This document shows, piece after piece, positions 1 through 7,787 of a stretch of 64,000 nucleotides of DNA (the stretch's first letter is position 1; each line of letters opens with the position of its first letter). This DNA is from an uncultured Bacteroidota bacterium (GTDB lineage: Bacteria; Bacteroidota; Bacteroidia; Bacteroidales; P3): assembly GCA_902778925.1 (NCBI GenBank), contig CACYZN010000008.1, positions 49,230-113,229 on the forward strand, read 5' to 3'. The notes under the pieces are model-generated. The model saw only the letters and a program-made list of their open reading frames with translations, made no database searches and was not told the DNA's origin. The position numbers and the translations under genes are program-made.

Positions 1-2048
1 TTGTAGTACTCGACCCATTTGTACTTCTCTTGCGGTGTGGCGTTGGAATAGTCTTTTCCGCCTATGAAAGAGTAGGGTGGGGTGATGTATGCCGAGAGCG
101 ATACTTCGGAACCGCTACGGGCGTAGATGGGCGAGTCGAGCGAATTGCGGCTCAGTGTGAAGCCATAGCTAAGGTCGTTGGCGGTGCCGTCGGTGAAGAT
201 GTCGGTATTGAGGCTGTAGTTGTTCAGTATATAGTGTTTGTAGCTGATGCCATGTGAGACGATGAAGTAGTCGTCGGGCCACTTCAGACGCTTCGAGAAG
301 CTCACTCCGGCGCCTGTAATCTGAAGGCTGTAGTACTTCTCGCTGTCTTTCTCGGTGTAGAAGCCGTTGCTGTAGAGGTTGTGGTATACTGTGCCGGTGA
401 GCGATTGCGCCCTGTGGCCGCCCAGCCATGGCTCGGTGAACGAGGCGCTGAGTGCATAGTAGTAGGTGCCATTGGTGACGGCATTGAATCCCAGTTTTTG
501 GCCATCGCCGGCGGGTAGTGGAGCCCAAGCGTCTTTGTTGAATATGTTGCGTGCGCTGAAGTTGTTGAGCTGGATGCCGATTTGTCCGATAATCATGCCG
601 CTGCCATAGCCGCCTTGCAGGTTGAGCTGGCTGGTGGAGCCTTCTTCCACTTTGTAGACTATGTCGACGGTGCCGTCCTCTTCGTGGGGCTGGGGTACGG
701 GCTGGATGCTCTCCTGCTTGAAGTAGCCTAATGTGACCAGTTCGCGTTGGCTGCGTATCACAGCGTCGCGGCTGAAGAGGTCGCCCGGGCGGGTATGCAG
801 TTCGCGCATTATAATCTTGTCGTTGGTGATGGTATTGCCCTCGAGCGACACATTGCGTATCCTGGCCTGTTTTCCTTCGACAATACGTATCTCTATGTCT
901 ATCGAGTCGCCATCCACAGCGACCTCGACCGGGGTGGCACGGAAGAACAGGTAGCCGTTGTCCATGTACAGCGAGGTGATGTCGGTGCCCGAGGGGTTGT
1001 ACTTCAGGTTCTGCTCGAGGTTCGTGCGGTTGTAGGGGTCACCTTTCTCGATGCGCAGAGCACGGTGCAACAGCTCGTCGCTGTACACTGTGTTGCCGCT
1101 GAAGGTGATATTGCGGAAGAAGAACCTACGGCCTTCGTAAATGTTCACCTTCACCTTGACGCGATCCTGTTTGGCTTTTTTCTTGGCACTTATGTTCAGG
1201 TCTTTGGGGTCGACGTTCCACACGGTGTCGCTCACCACACGGGCATCGCGGTAGCCGAGCTCGTTGTAGTAGTCTACAATGCCCTTCAGGTCGTCGCGGA
1301 AGTCGCTCTCGATGTAGCGGCTTTTCTTCCAGAATACCTTGGTCCAGAAGCGCAGCTTGCCGAAGTAGTGCACGTCGTGGGTGTTCTGCATCTTGCTTTG
1401 CAGCTTGGTGGTCGATATGGCCTCGTTGCCGACGAATATCAGCGAGTCGATTTTCACCTTTTTGCCACGGTCTACGTTGAAGGTGATGGTAACACGGCCT
1501 GTGGTGTCGGGAGTGGTGGTGGGTGTCACCTCTACCCGTGTGAAGCCTTTGCCTATGTAGTAGCCCTTGATTTTGTTGGTCGATGTGCGCAGCAGGTTCT
1601 CGGTTACCACATCGCCGGCGGTGAGTTTAATCTCTTCGCGCAGTTTGTCGGCCTCGCCCTTTTTCACACCTTTAAACACGAACTTCTCCAGTCTGGGACG
1701 TTCGGTGAGGACTATCTTGAGGAATACGAGGTTGCCTTGAATGCGGGTGATGCGAATCTGCACATCCTCGAACATGCCTTGTTTCCAAAGGTTCTCTATG
1801 GCAGCCGACATCTTGTCGCCGGGTATTTTGATGCGGTCGCCTACCTGCAGTCCGGCCACGAGAAGCACCACGCGGGTGTCGAAACTCTCGGCCCCCTCGA
1901 AGGTGATGCCGCCAATTTCGTAGGTCTTAGGGGTCAGGTAGTCGATGTCGTAGTCGTCGCCCATGCCAATAACGGTTTGCGCAGGGGCTGCAAAGATATT
2001 GAGTATCAGTAGGGCTGCCAGTAGCAGCAGGCTTTTGGTCTGTTTCAT
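1..2048 (-). CDS. bamA: Outer-membrane assembly factor BamA, 3' end cut by the window
   Basis: The minus strand is open from an ATG at 2048 to the window edge (682 codons). The product begins with a signal peptide (MKQTKSLLLLAALLILNIFA) and continues with repeated POTRA-type segments, for example ITFEGAESFDTRVVLLVAGL and ITFSGNTVYSDELLHRALRI. After about residue 460 it changes to aromatic-rich alternating beta-strand sequence (LNLQGGYGSGMIIGQIGIQL), the start of a 16-strand barrel. BamA inserts outer-membrane proteins as the core of the BAM complex. Upstream on the same strand lie uppS and DUF6089, an order typical of Bacteroidales. The rest of the barrel lies outside the window. Confidence 0.93.
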   Translation of the reverse strand, partial: MKQTKSLLLLAALLILNIFAAPAQTVIGMGDDYDIDYLTPKTYEIGGITFEGAESFDTRVVLLVAGLQVGDRIKIPGDKMSAAIENLWKQGMFEDVQIRITRIQGNLVFLKIVLTERPRLEKFVFKGVKKGEADKLREEIKLTAGDVVTENLLRTSTNKIKGYYIGKGFTRVEVTPTTTPDTTGRVTITFNVDRGKKVKIDSLIFVGNEAISTTKLQSKMQNTHDVHYFGKLRFWTKVFWKKSRYIESDFRDDLKGIVDYYNELGYRDARVVSDTVWNVDPKDLNISAKKKAKQDRVKVKVNIYEGRRFFFRNITFSGNTVYSDELLHRALRIEKGDPYNRTNLEQNLKYNPSGTDITSLYMDNGYLFFRATPVEVAVDGDSIDIEIRIVEGKQARIRNVSLEGNTITNDKIIMRELHTRPGDLFSRDAVIRSQRELVTLGYFKQESIQPVPQPHEEDGTVDIVYKVEEGSTSQLNLQGGYGSGMIIGQIGIQLNNFSARNIFNKDAWAPLPAGDGQKLGFNAVTNGTYYYALSASFTEPWLGGHRAQSLTGTVYHNLYSNGFYTEKDSEKYYSLQITGAGVSFSKRLKWPDDYFIVSHGISYKHYILNNYSLNTDIFTDGTANDLSYGFTLSRNSLDSPIYARSGSEVSLSAYITPPYSFIGGKDYSNATPQEKYKWVEYY

Positions 2049-2121
2049 CTACAACTATGCTTATCCCTAAATAAACTTACAAGTGCGCTTTTTATTATAT
2101 ATCGTGTAATAATTTTTTAGA

Positions 2122-2871
2122 TTATTTAGCATTGGCGGCCTCGTCTTCCACCTGGGCCTCGGTCTTGCCAAAGCGGCGCTGGCGCTGCTGGTAGTCGAGC
2201 ACGGCATCGTAGAAGTGCTCGTGGCGGAAGTCGGGCCACAGGAGGTCGGTGAAGTAGAACTCGGTGTAGGCCATCTGCCAGAGCAGGAAGTTGCTCACCC
2301 TGAGCTCGCCGCCGGTGCGTATCAGGAGGTCGGGGTCGGGGTAGTCGCGCGTGGTGAGGTAGCGGCGCAGTGTGTCTTCGTCGACCTCTTCGGGCTTCAG
2401 CCCCTGGCGGCAAATCTGCCGCAGGGCCTCGGCTATCTCCCAGCGCGAGCTGTAGCTCAGTGCCAGTATCAGGGTGGTGCCGCTGTTGGCTGCGGTCTGG
2501 TCTATGCAGCCTTCCAGCACGCGGCGCGATTTTTCGGGCAGCCGGCCGCGGTCGCCTATGGTCTGCAGGCGCACGTTGTTGTCCATCAGGGTCTTGGTCT
2601 CGTTGTGCACGGCGGTGATAAGCAGTTCCATCAGTCCGTCGACCTCGTCCTGCGGGCGGTTCCAGTTTTCGGTGCTGAAGGTGTAGAGGGTGAGGTATCC
2701 CACTTTGAGGGCCACGGCGGCCTCGACGGCGGCGCGCACGGCGTCCATGGCGTTTTGGTGGCCGAAGAGGCGCTGGTGCTGCTGGCGCATGGCCCAGCGG
2801 CCGTTGCCGTCCATGATGATTGCCACATGCTGGGGCACGCGGCTACGGTCTATTTGTTCTATTGTTGCCAT
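2122..2871 (-). CDS. uppS: Isoprenyl transferase (undecaprenyl diphosphate synthase)
   Basis: The 249-residue product condenses isopentenyl diphosphate with farnesyl diphosphate to make the C55 carrier lipid used for peptidoglycan and O-antigen synthesis. Family motifs are clear: HVAIIMDGNGRWAM with catalytic Asp21, YTFSTENWNRP, SYSSRWEI, and the C-terminal DPDLLIRTGGELRVSNFLLW. I chose the ATG at 2871 because it starts four bases after the DUF6089 stop and gives the usual family length; the same frame is open further upstream but only as overlap with the preceding gene. It is followed by bamA. It probably belongs to one operon running from the epimerase at 5695 to bamA. Confidence 0.95.
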   Translation of the reverse strand: MATIEQIDRSRVPQHVAIIMDGNGRWAMRQQHQRLFGHQNAMDAVRAAVEAAVALKVGYLTLYTFSTENWNRPQDEVDGLMELLITAVHNETKTLMDNNVRLQTIGDRGRLPEKSRRVLEGCIDQTAANSGTTLILALSYSSRWEIAEALRQICRQGLKPEEVDEDTLRRYLTTRDYPDPDLLIRTGGELRVSNFLLWQMAYTEFYFTDLLWPDFRHEHFYDAVLDYQQRQRRFGKTEAQVEDEAANAK

Positions 2872-2875
2872 AGTG

Positions 2876-3736
2876 TTACAGTTTACAACGTTTCGAGCGC
2901 ATCCAACCGAAGAGAGTCTCCATGTTGATGCCAATGCTGATGCGGAGGTATGAGTACCAGTCGTCGAGCGAGTCGTCGCCTCGCTTGATGCCCACGGCGT
3001 TTACGTAGCCGGCTTCGACCTCGGTGCTGCGGTCGGCCAGGGCGGCTGCCAGTTCGCCGTTCTCGACCTCGGCCAGCAGCAGTGCCGAGCCTACGTAGGT
3101 GGTGCTTACGTCGTCGAGGTAGTCGGTCCAGGTCTTGCGGAAGCCATACTCGGCGGTGAGGCTGAACGATTTGTTGATGCGCCATTTCACGCCCACGCCG
3201 AACGGCAGGCACAGCTGGGTGAGGGGGTAGGGGCGGCGGTCGGGATAGTCGACGGTGCCCTGTCCCTCGGTGCGTAGCGGCTGTAGGTCGGCCCATAGCA
3301 GTTTGCCCTCGGGGTCGGTATATTGGGCTTGTGGGTTGAAGTGGAATATGGCCAGTCCGCCGAAGATGTAGGGTGTCCAGGGGCTTTCGGTGGCACCCGG
3401 GCCGAAGGGCCGGAAGTTGAACTCGACCAGTGCCGCTGCCTCGGTTATGGCGGTGCGGAAGCTGAGGTTGCGCCGCGCGAGGTAGTCTTTGTCGCGTTGC
3501 AGATGGCCGTAGGTGGCGTCGAGGCGCAGTGCCCAGCGGTTGTCGAGGCGGCTGCGCAGGCCGAAGCTGGCGCCCCACTGCGGCATGTCGATGGCGCTTT
3601 GGTTGTTGAGGTCGCCGATGTACCACATGGCGCCGCTGCCCAGCGTCAACTCGCTGCGGTTCAGGAAGCCGGTGGGTTGTGCCGCGGCCGTGAGGCCGGC
3701 CGCCAGCAGCAGTGCTATGACGATGGGTTTATTCAC
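2876..3736 (-). CDS. DUF6089 family outer-membrane beta-barrel protein
   Basis: The 286-residue protein has a signal peptide (ending near LTAAAQ) and alternating beta-strand sequence typical of a small outer-membrane barrel (SGAMWYIGDLNNQSAIDMPQ, WALRLDATYGHL). The start is a GTG inside the sequence GTGAATAA, which also contains the stop codon of the upstream gene, so the two are probably translationally coupled. A DUF6089 gene directly before uppS and bamA is a recurrent Bacteroidales arrangement, which is the main basis for the family call. Its molecular function is unknown. Its operon position suggests a role in outer-membrane biogenesis, but that is inference. Confidence 0.8.
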   Translation of the reverse strand: MNKPIVIALLLAAGLTAAAQPTGFLNRSELTLGSGAMWYIGDLNNQSAIDMPQWGASFGLRSRLDNRWALRLDATYGHLQRDKDYLARRNLSFRTAITEAAALVEFNFRPFGPGATESPWTPYIFGGLAIFHFNPQAQYTDPEGKLLWADLQPLRTEGQGTVDYPDRRPYPLTQLCLPFGVGVKWRINKSFSLTAEYGFRKTWTDYLDDVSTTYVGSALLLAEVENGELAAALADRSTEVEAGYVNAVGIKRGDDSLDDWYSYLRISIGINMETLFGWMRSKRCKL

Positions 3737-4742
3737 CTTTGTTCCATTTGATTGAACGGCAGATGCCGTCGACCTGCATCAGGTAGTCGCGCTTGTCGAA
3801 GCGCGGGCAGTAGACGTAGCCTATGAGGTCGACCACCTGGGTGCCGTCGGGCGAGAGGAGGCTGTAGCTCACAAAGGGGCCGCCCATGAAGTCGCCGAAG
3901 GTGCGCCAGAGGCCGCGTGTCTCGAGGCAGTAGGGGCTGCCGTCGAAGTCCACCTGGCGGCATTGCAGGTCGAACCGGCGTTCGGTGCCCATGTAGCTGC
4001 CCTCGGCCGAGCCAGGCACCTCGCGGCGCATCAGGGTGTCGAGGCGATCGAGCACCTTGACCGAGTCGAACTGGTGCTGGTCGCGATAGGGCATCACGTT
4101 GACCAGAACGCCGAGGCCGAAGTCCTTGGTCTCCTTGCGCAACCACAGGAAGTCGCCGTCCTCTTTGGCCCACGAGAACTCTTGCGGCAGGGTGAGCGAG
4201 AAGCCGTACTTGTCGGCCACGCGCGCCATGAGCTCGACGTTGCGGTCCTTGTAGAAGGCGCGGGCCATGCGGTCGTACTCGGTGCCGTATATCTCTTCGA
4301 CGATGCGGTCGCAGTGGCGGCGCAGCATTGCGCGCAGCTGCTCGTCGTTGCTGGCGGCTATGTCGACCACCACCTGCGGCTCGGCCCACTGGTCGTGGTG
4401 TATGTAGAACTTGTCGGGGTTGCCGGCCTTGACGTCGCACAGTATGATGTTGCGGTGCATCTTGAACATCTGGGTGTTATGCAGCGAGCTGACGGGCACG
4501 TTCACCACCGAGAAGCGGGCCTCGGGCTGGGGTAGGCCGTCCTGCGGGGTGAGCAGTATCGAGTCGAGCAGCGCCTTGGTGGCGTCGCTGTAGTGGGCCT
4601 TGTCGGCGGCCACCAGCACCTCGCAGGTCTTGCCGCTCGAGCTGCGTTTGGTCAAGGCCTTGTTTTCCGGACTGTTGCAGGCCACTGTCAGCAGCATTGC
4701 CGCTGCGGCCATCAGGGCTAACGCCGTGTGTCTTCTTTCCAT
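3729..4742 (-). CDS. DUF4837 family lipoprotein
   Basis: The 337-residue product starts with a lipoprotein signal: a hydrophobic stretch followed by the lipobox-like LLTVAC, so Cys26 or so would be lipidated. The mature part (FSVVNVPVSSLHNTQMFKMH, GGPFVSYSLLSPDGTQVVDL) matches the DUF4837 family of Bacteroidetes, whose function is not known. I chose the ATG at 4742 because it gives the lipoprotein signal; the frame extends further upstream into the epimerase gene but that segment looks like out-of-frame shadow. The gene overlaps the epimerase 3' end by 25 bases and the DUF6089 start by 8. Confidence 0.82.
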   Translation of the reverse strand: MERRHTALALMAAAAMLLTVACNSPENKALTKRSSSGKTCEVLVAADKAHYSDATKALLDSILLTPQDGLPQPEARFSVVNVPVSSLHNTQMFKMHRNIILCDVKAGNPDKFYIHHDQWAEPQVVVDIAASNDEQLRAMLRRHCDRIVEEIYGTEYDRMARAFYKDRNVELMARVADKYGFSLTLPQEFSWAKEDGDFLWLRKETKDFGLGVLVNVMPYRDQHQFDSVKVLDRLDTLMRREVPGSAEGSYMGTERRFDLQCRQVDFDGSPYCLETRGLWRTFGDFMGGPFVSYSLLSPDGTQVVDLIGYVYCPRFDKRDYLMQVDGICRSIKWNKGE

Positions 4743-5695
4743 TGGTGATATTGTTTTATGGCCTCCGCTATGGAGGTGTATGTTATGTCCAGTTCCCGTG
4801 CTGCGCGGCTGCCGTCGTAGTGTTCCTGCACGGCCAGCTGGCGCAGGTTGTTGCTGCTCAGTTCGGTGCGCAGGCCGCAGGCTCGCAGTGCGTCGCCTGC
4901 CGCCCCGGCGGCCGCCATCAGCCAGCGTGGCAGCACGAGCAGGCGTTGACGGTAGCCCATCGTGCCGGCCTGCAGGCGGTAGAGGTCGGCTATGCTCATG
5001 CTCTGGCCGGCCACTATATAGCGTTCGCCGTTGGCGCCGCGGTCCAGTGCGTGCACTATGGCCGTGGCCACGTCGGCCACCGCCACGAAGGCCTTGCCCC
5101 CCGGAGGCGCCGCCACCAGCGGGCGACGGTAGGCGGCCTGGAGCATACGTCCCGACGAGGGCTTCACGTCCCACGCGCCGAGCATGAATCCCGGGCAAAC
5201 CACCACGGCGTGCCATTCGGGGTGCCGCCGTGCCGCCTGGAGCACCACCTGCTCGCCTTCCAGCTTGCTCAGCGCGTACAGGCTGCGGTCGAATGGCGGG
5301 CGCATCGGCGCCTGCTCGTCGGCGGGCTCTGCGGCGCTGCCGTGGCCTATGGTGTTCACCGTCGAGGTGTGCACCAGGGTCGCTATGCCCAACTCCTCCA
5401 TCGTGCCGACCACCCGTGCCGGCAGGTCGCGGTTGGCAGGTCGAAAGTCGTCGATATGCCTGAGGCTCATATCGGTGGCGCCGACGCAGTTCACCACGGC
5501 TTGGCAGCCGTCGGCTGCGCGTCGCAGCGTGTCGGCGTCGAGCGCCGAGCCCACCACCGTCTGCCAGCCGCCGGCGGGCAGACGTATACCCCTGGCATGC
5601 CGCACCAGCGCCACCACCTCGTGGCCGGCGTCGACCAGCTGCCTCAACACGTTATGTCCCAGCAGCCCAGTGGCTCCAAGCAGCAACACTTTCAT
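4718..5695 (-). CDS. NAD-dependent epimerase/dehydratase (extended SDR)
   Basis: The 325-residue protein has a Rossmann nucleotide-binding start (GATGLLGHNVLRQL), an internal HTSTVNTIGHG segment with the catalytic Ser/Thr, and the YALSK active-site Tyr-x-x-x-Lys motif. These are the signatures of extended short-chain dehydrogenases acting on nucleotide sugars or related substrates; the substrate cannot be told from sequence. It is the first gene of the minus-strand envelope operon that continues to bamA. Upstream is a spacer of about 350 bases containing a palindromic repeat. Confidence 0.85.
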   Translation of the reverse strand: MKVLLLGATGLLGHNVLRQLVDAGHEVVALVRHARGIRLPAGGWQTVVGSALDADTLRRAADGCQAVVNCVGATDMSLRHIDDFRPANRDLPARVVGTMEELGIATLVHTSTVNTIGHGSAAEPADEQAPMRPPFDRSLYALSKLEGEQVVLQAARRHPEWHAVVVCPGFMLGAWDVKPSSGRMLQAAYRRPLVAAPPGGKAFVAVADVATAIVHALDRGANGERYIVAGQSMSIADLYRLQAGTMGYRQRLLVLPRWLMAAAGAAGDALRACGLRTELSSNNLRQLAVQEHYDGSRAARELDITYTSIAEAIKQYHQWKEDTRR

Positions 5696-5886
5696 GCTCC
5701 ATAAACGCTACGCTTGCCCTTTTATTGTGTCCTCGCCAACCTATTTTACTCCCCTCGTTCGCTTTTGCCCCAGCAGGGTGAAAGAGGTATACCTCCGTCC
5801 ATCTGGCCCCTTGCCCCCATTCCCAGTCACTTACTCCCCGCTTTCCACTCTCTTCAACCTGTTCCCCTCCTGCTCCTGTAGGGTAT

Positions 5887-5975
5887 TTCTTATGTACTTC
5901 TTATGTATTTCTTATGTATTTCTTATGTTTTAAACATAAATACAACATAAGAAATACATAAGAAGTACATAAGAA
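5887..5975. repeat. Palindromic 11-mer repeat element, copy A
   Basis: The left arm has four TTCTTATG units spaced 11 bp apart. The right arm mirrors them as CATAAGAA units, around the centre TTTTAAACATAAATACAAC. The flanks are pyrimidine-rich on the left and purine-rich on the right. It lies in the 352-base gap between the epimerase start and the DPP III terminator, where I see nothing else. Related copies lie near 15.9, 33.5, 44.6, 51.6 and 58.5 kb. Confidence 0.92.
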
Positions 5976-6047
5976 ATAGGCTAGGGGAGCCGGAGCGGAA
6001 GAGGGGAGAAATGGGAATGGAGAGGTGTGGGATGCGCGTGGTGATGG

Positions 6048-6088
6048 AAAAAAAATACGGAAGCCCCCCTAGAGAGGCTTCCGTATTT
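6048..6088 (-). terminator. Intrinsic terminator of the DPP III gene
   Basis: A 13-bp perfect stem (AAATACGGAAGCC pairing with GGCTTCCGTATTT) with a 10-base loop lies just past the DPP III stop. On the minus strand it is followed by a run of eight T. Confidence 0.88.
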
Positions 6089-6107
6089 CCCACTGTGGGT
6101 GTGGTGG

Positions 6108-7754
6108 TTAGAGGCCGAGCACGTCGGCACCCTGACGGTAGATGATGTCGCGCGGGATGTTGGCGTCGCGTATCAGGTCGAGGTCGTGCTGCAGCTCGCT
6201 GCCGATCTTGCCGTTGCGGTCGCTGTAGGCCTTGGCGGCGGCGGCATCGCCCTCGCCTTCCATGGCGATGATGATGGAAGCCCATTCGCGGGCGGCCTGG
6301 CGGGCCTTGTCGACATCGATCACGTACTTGCCGTCGGCGTTGCGGGTGAAGGCACCATGCTCTTTGAAGTAGTTGTAGCACATGATGTTGGCAACACCGT
6401 GGGCCTCGGTGGCGCCGAAGCGGACGCTGCGGAGGATGCCGGCGATGAAGGTGATGTAGTTCTGGGCGACGGTGGTGTTGGTAATCTCGCCGCGCTCGAT
6501 GAGCTGCTCGGTGAGGAAGAGACCGCACACGTCGGCCTTGGCTTCCTCCCAGGCGCTGTACTGTGCGCCGAGGGCCTGGCGGCAGGGACCGCGGCCGGTG
6601 ACGGTGTTCTTGATGCCCAGGCCGTGGGCCACCTCGTGGTAGCAGGTGTTGCCGAAGAAGGCGTTGAAGGTGACGCTGTCGACCTGCTCGGGGCACACCA
6701 TCAGCTTGGCGATGGGCACCATGATGTTGTCGAACTTGGCCTGCATGGCGTTCTTCAGCTGCAGGCGGCGGCTGCCTTTGGCCAGCTGCACACGCTCGTC
6801 GTTGGGCAGGTTGATGGCGATGGTCTTGGACCCCGCGTTGCAGTCGCCGGCATAGTAGACCACGTCGTATACGTTGATGTCGCAGTCGGTGCCGGGCACT
6901 TCTTTCTTATACTTGGGGTCGCAGGGGAGGAGCTTCTGCATCTCGGGCAGGAGGGCGGCGAACTTGCTGAGGTCGTTGCTCCAGGCCTCGTCCTTGACGA
7001 GCACGAAAGCTTCGTGGCTGCACTTGAGGCCGTTGATGCCGTCGTCGTAGTTCTCGATGGGGCCGACCACGAAGTCGAGCTTGCTGTCTTTCATGTCCAT
7101 CCACACCATGTCGCTGTTGAAGTAGTCGTCGGTGCGGAAGGCTTCGCGGCGGGCCTCGAGGTATTTCTTGAGGCCGGCGTTGTCGGCCAGGGCGATGGCC
7201 TTCTCGAGCAGGCTGTCGACTTTGGCCAGCTCGGTCTTGTAGGCCTCGTGGTAGGGCAGTACGTAGAGCTTGCCGTTCTCGTCGCGGCGCAGCACGCTGT
7301 ACTGGTCGTTCTTCAGCGGGTCTTCGAGGGCCTCAAACTCTTCGGCCGTCATGTCGACGGGGTAGAAGTTGCAGCCGGCGGGGCGCTCGCCGTAGCCGGG
7401 CAGGAAGGGGCGCTCGCTGTCGAGGCGGTCCCAAGCGCCGTACTGGATGCGGGCGAAGGCGCGCATGGCGGGGTCGCACAGGGTGTCGATGCTCTCGCGG
7501 TTGGCGTAGCCGAAGTATTCGTCCCAGTAGATGTCGTCCATCACCTTGCCTATCTCGATGAATATCTTCACCAGCTCTTTCTCGTTGGCCGAGAGGGTCT
7601 GGATGAGGTCGGAGGTGAGGGTGAACTCGGCGTACTCGTTCACTTTCTGTTGGATTTCGGGGTCGGCAGCGCAGTCTTTGCCTGCCTTTTTGTTTTGGCA
7701 TCCGATGGCCAGGAGCATTGATGCTGCCATTGCAATTACGGTTAGTTTTTTCAT
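6108..7754 (-). CDS. Dipeptidyl-peptidase III family (M49) zinc lipoprotein
   Basis: The 548-residue product begins with a lipoprotein signal (MLLAIGC), so it is probably a membrane-anchored peptidase in the periplasm or at the cell surface. The zinc site is the pentapeptide H373-E-V-A-H377, with the second-shell motif EEAKAD at 403-408, equivalent to EECRAD in classical DPP III. M49 enzymes cleave dipeptides from the N-terminus of oligopeptides. Classical members have the hexapeptide HEXXGH; this one has the shorter HEXXH form known from some bacterial members. Related Bacteroidetes proteins are sometimes mislabelled dihydrofolate reductase. The gene follows the C25 protease by 33 bases on the same strand, so the two may be co-transcribed and act together in peptide use. 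Confidence 0.85.
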   Translation of the reverse strand: MKKLTVIAMAASMLLAIGCQNKKAGKDCAADPEIQQKVNEYAEFTLTSDLIQTLSANEKELVKIFIEIGKVMDDIYWDEYFGYANRESIDTLCDPAMRAFARIQYGAWDRLDSERPFLPGYGERPAGCNFYPVDMTAEEFEALEDPLKNDQYSVLRRDENGKLYVLPYHEAYKTELAKVDSLLEKAIALADNAGLKKYLEARREAFRTDDYFNSDMVWMDMKDSKLDFVVGPIENYDDGINGLKCSHEAFVLVKDEAWSNDLSKFAALLPEMQKLLPCDPKYKKEVPGTDCDINVYDVVYYAGDCNAGSKTIAINLPNDERVQLAKGSRRLQLKNAMQAKFDNIMVPIAKLMVCPEQVDSVTFNAFFGNTCYHEVAHGLGIKNTVTGRGPCRQALGAQYSAWEEAKADVCGLFLTEQLIERGEITNTTVAQNYITFIAGILRSVRFGATEAHGVANIMCYNYFKEHGAFTRNADGKYVIDVDKARQAAREWASIIIAMEGEGDAAAAKAYSDRNGKIGSELQHDLDLIRDANIPRDIIYRQGADVLGL

Positions 7755-7787
7755 GATTGTGTGTTTGTGTTGTTATTTTTGTATTGT

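Noticed and set aside
747-2012. 421-codon frame on the plus strand opposite bamA
   Set aside because: It is the antisense shadow of a clear BamA gene; the peptide is low-complexity and matches nothing.
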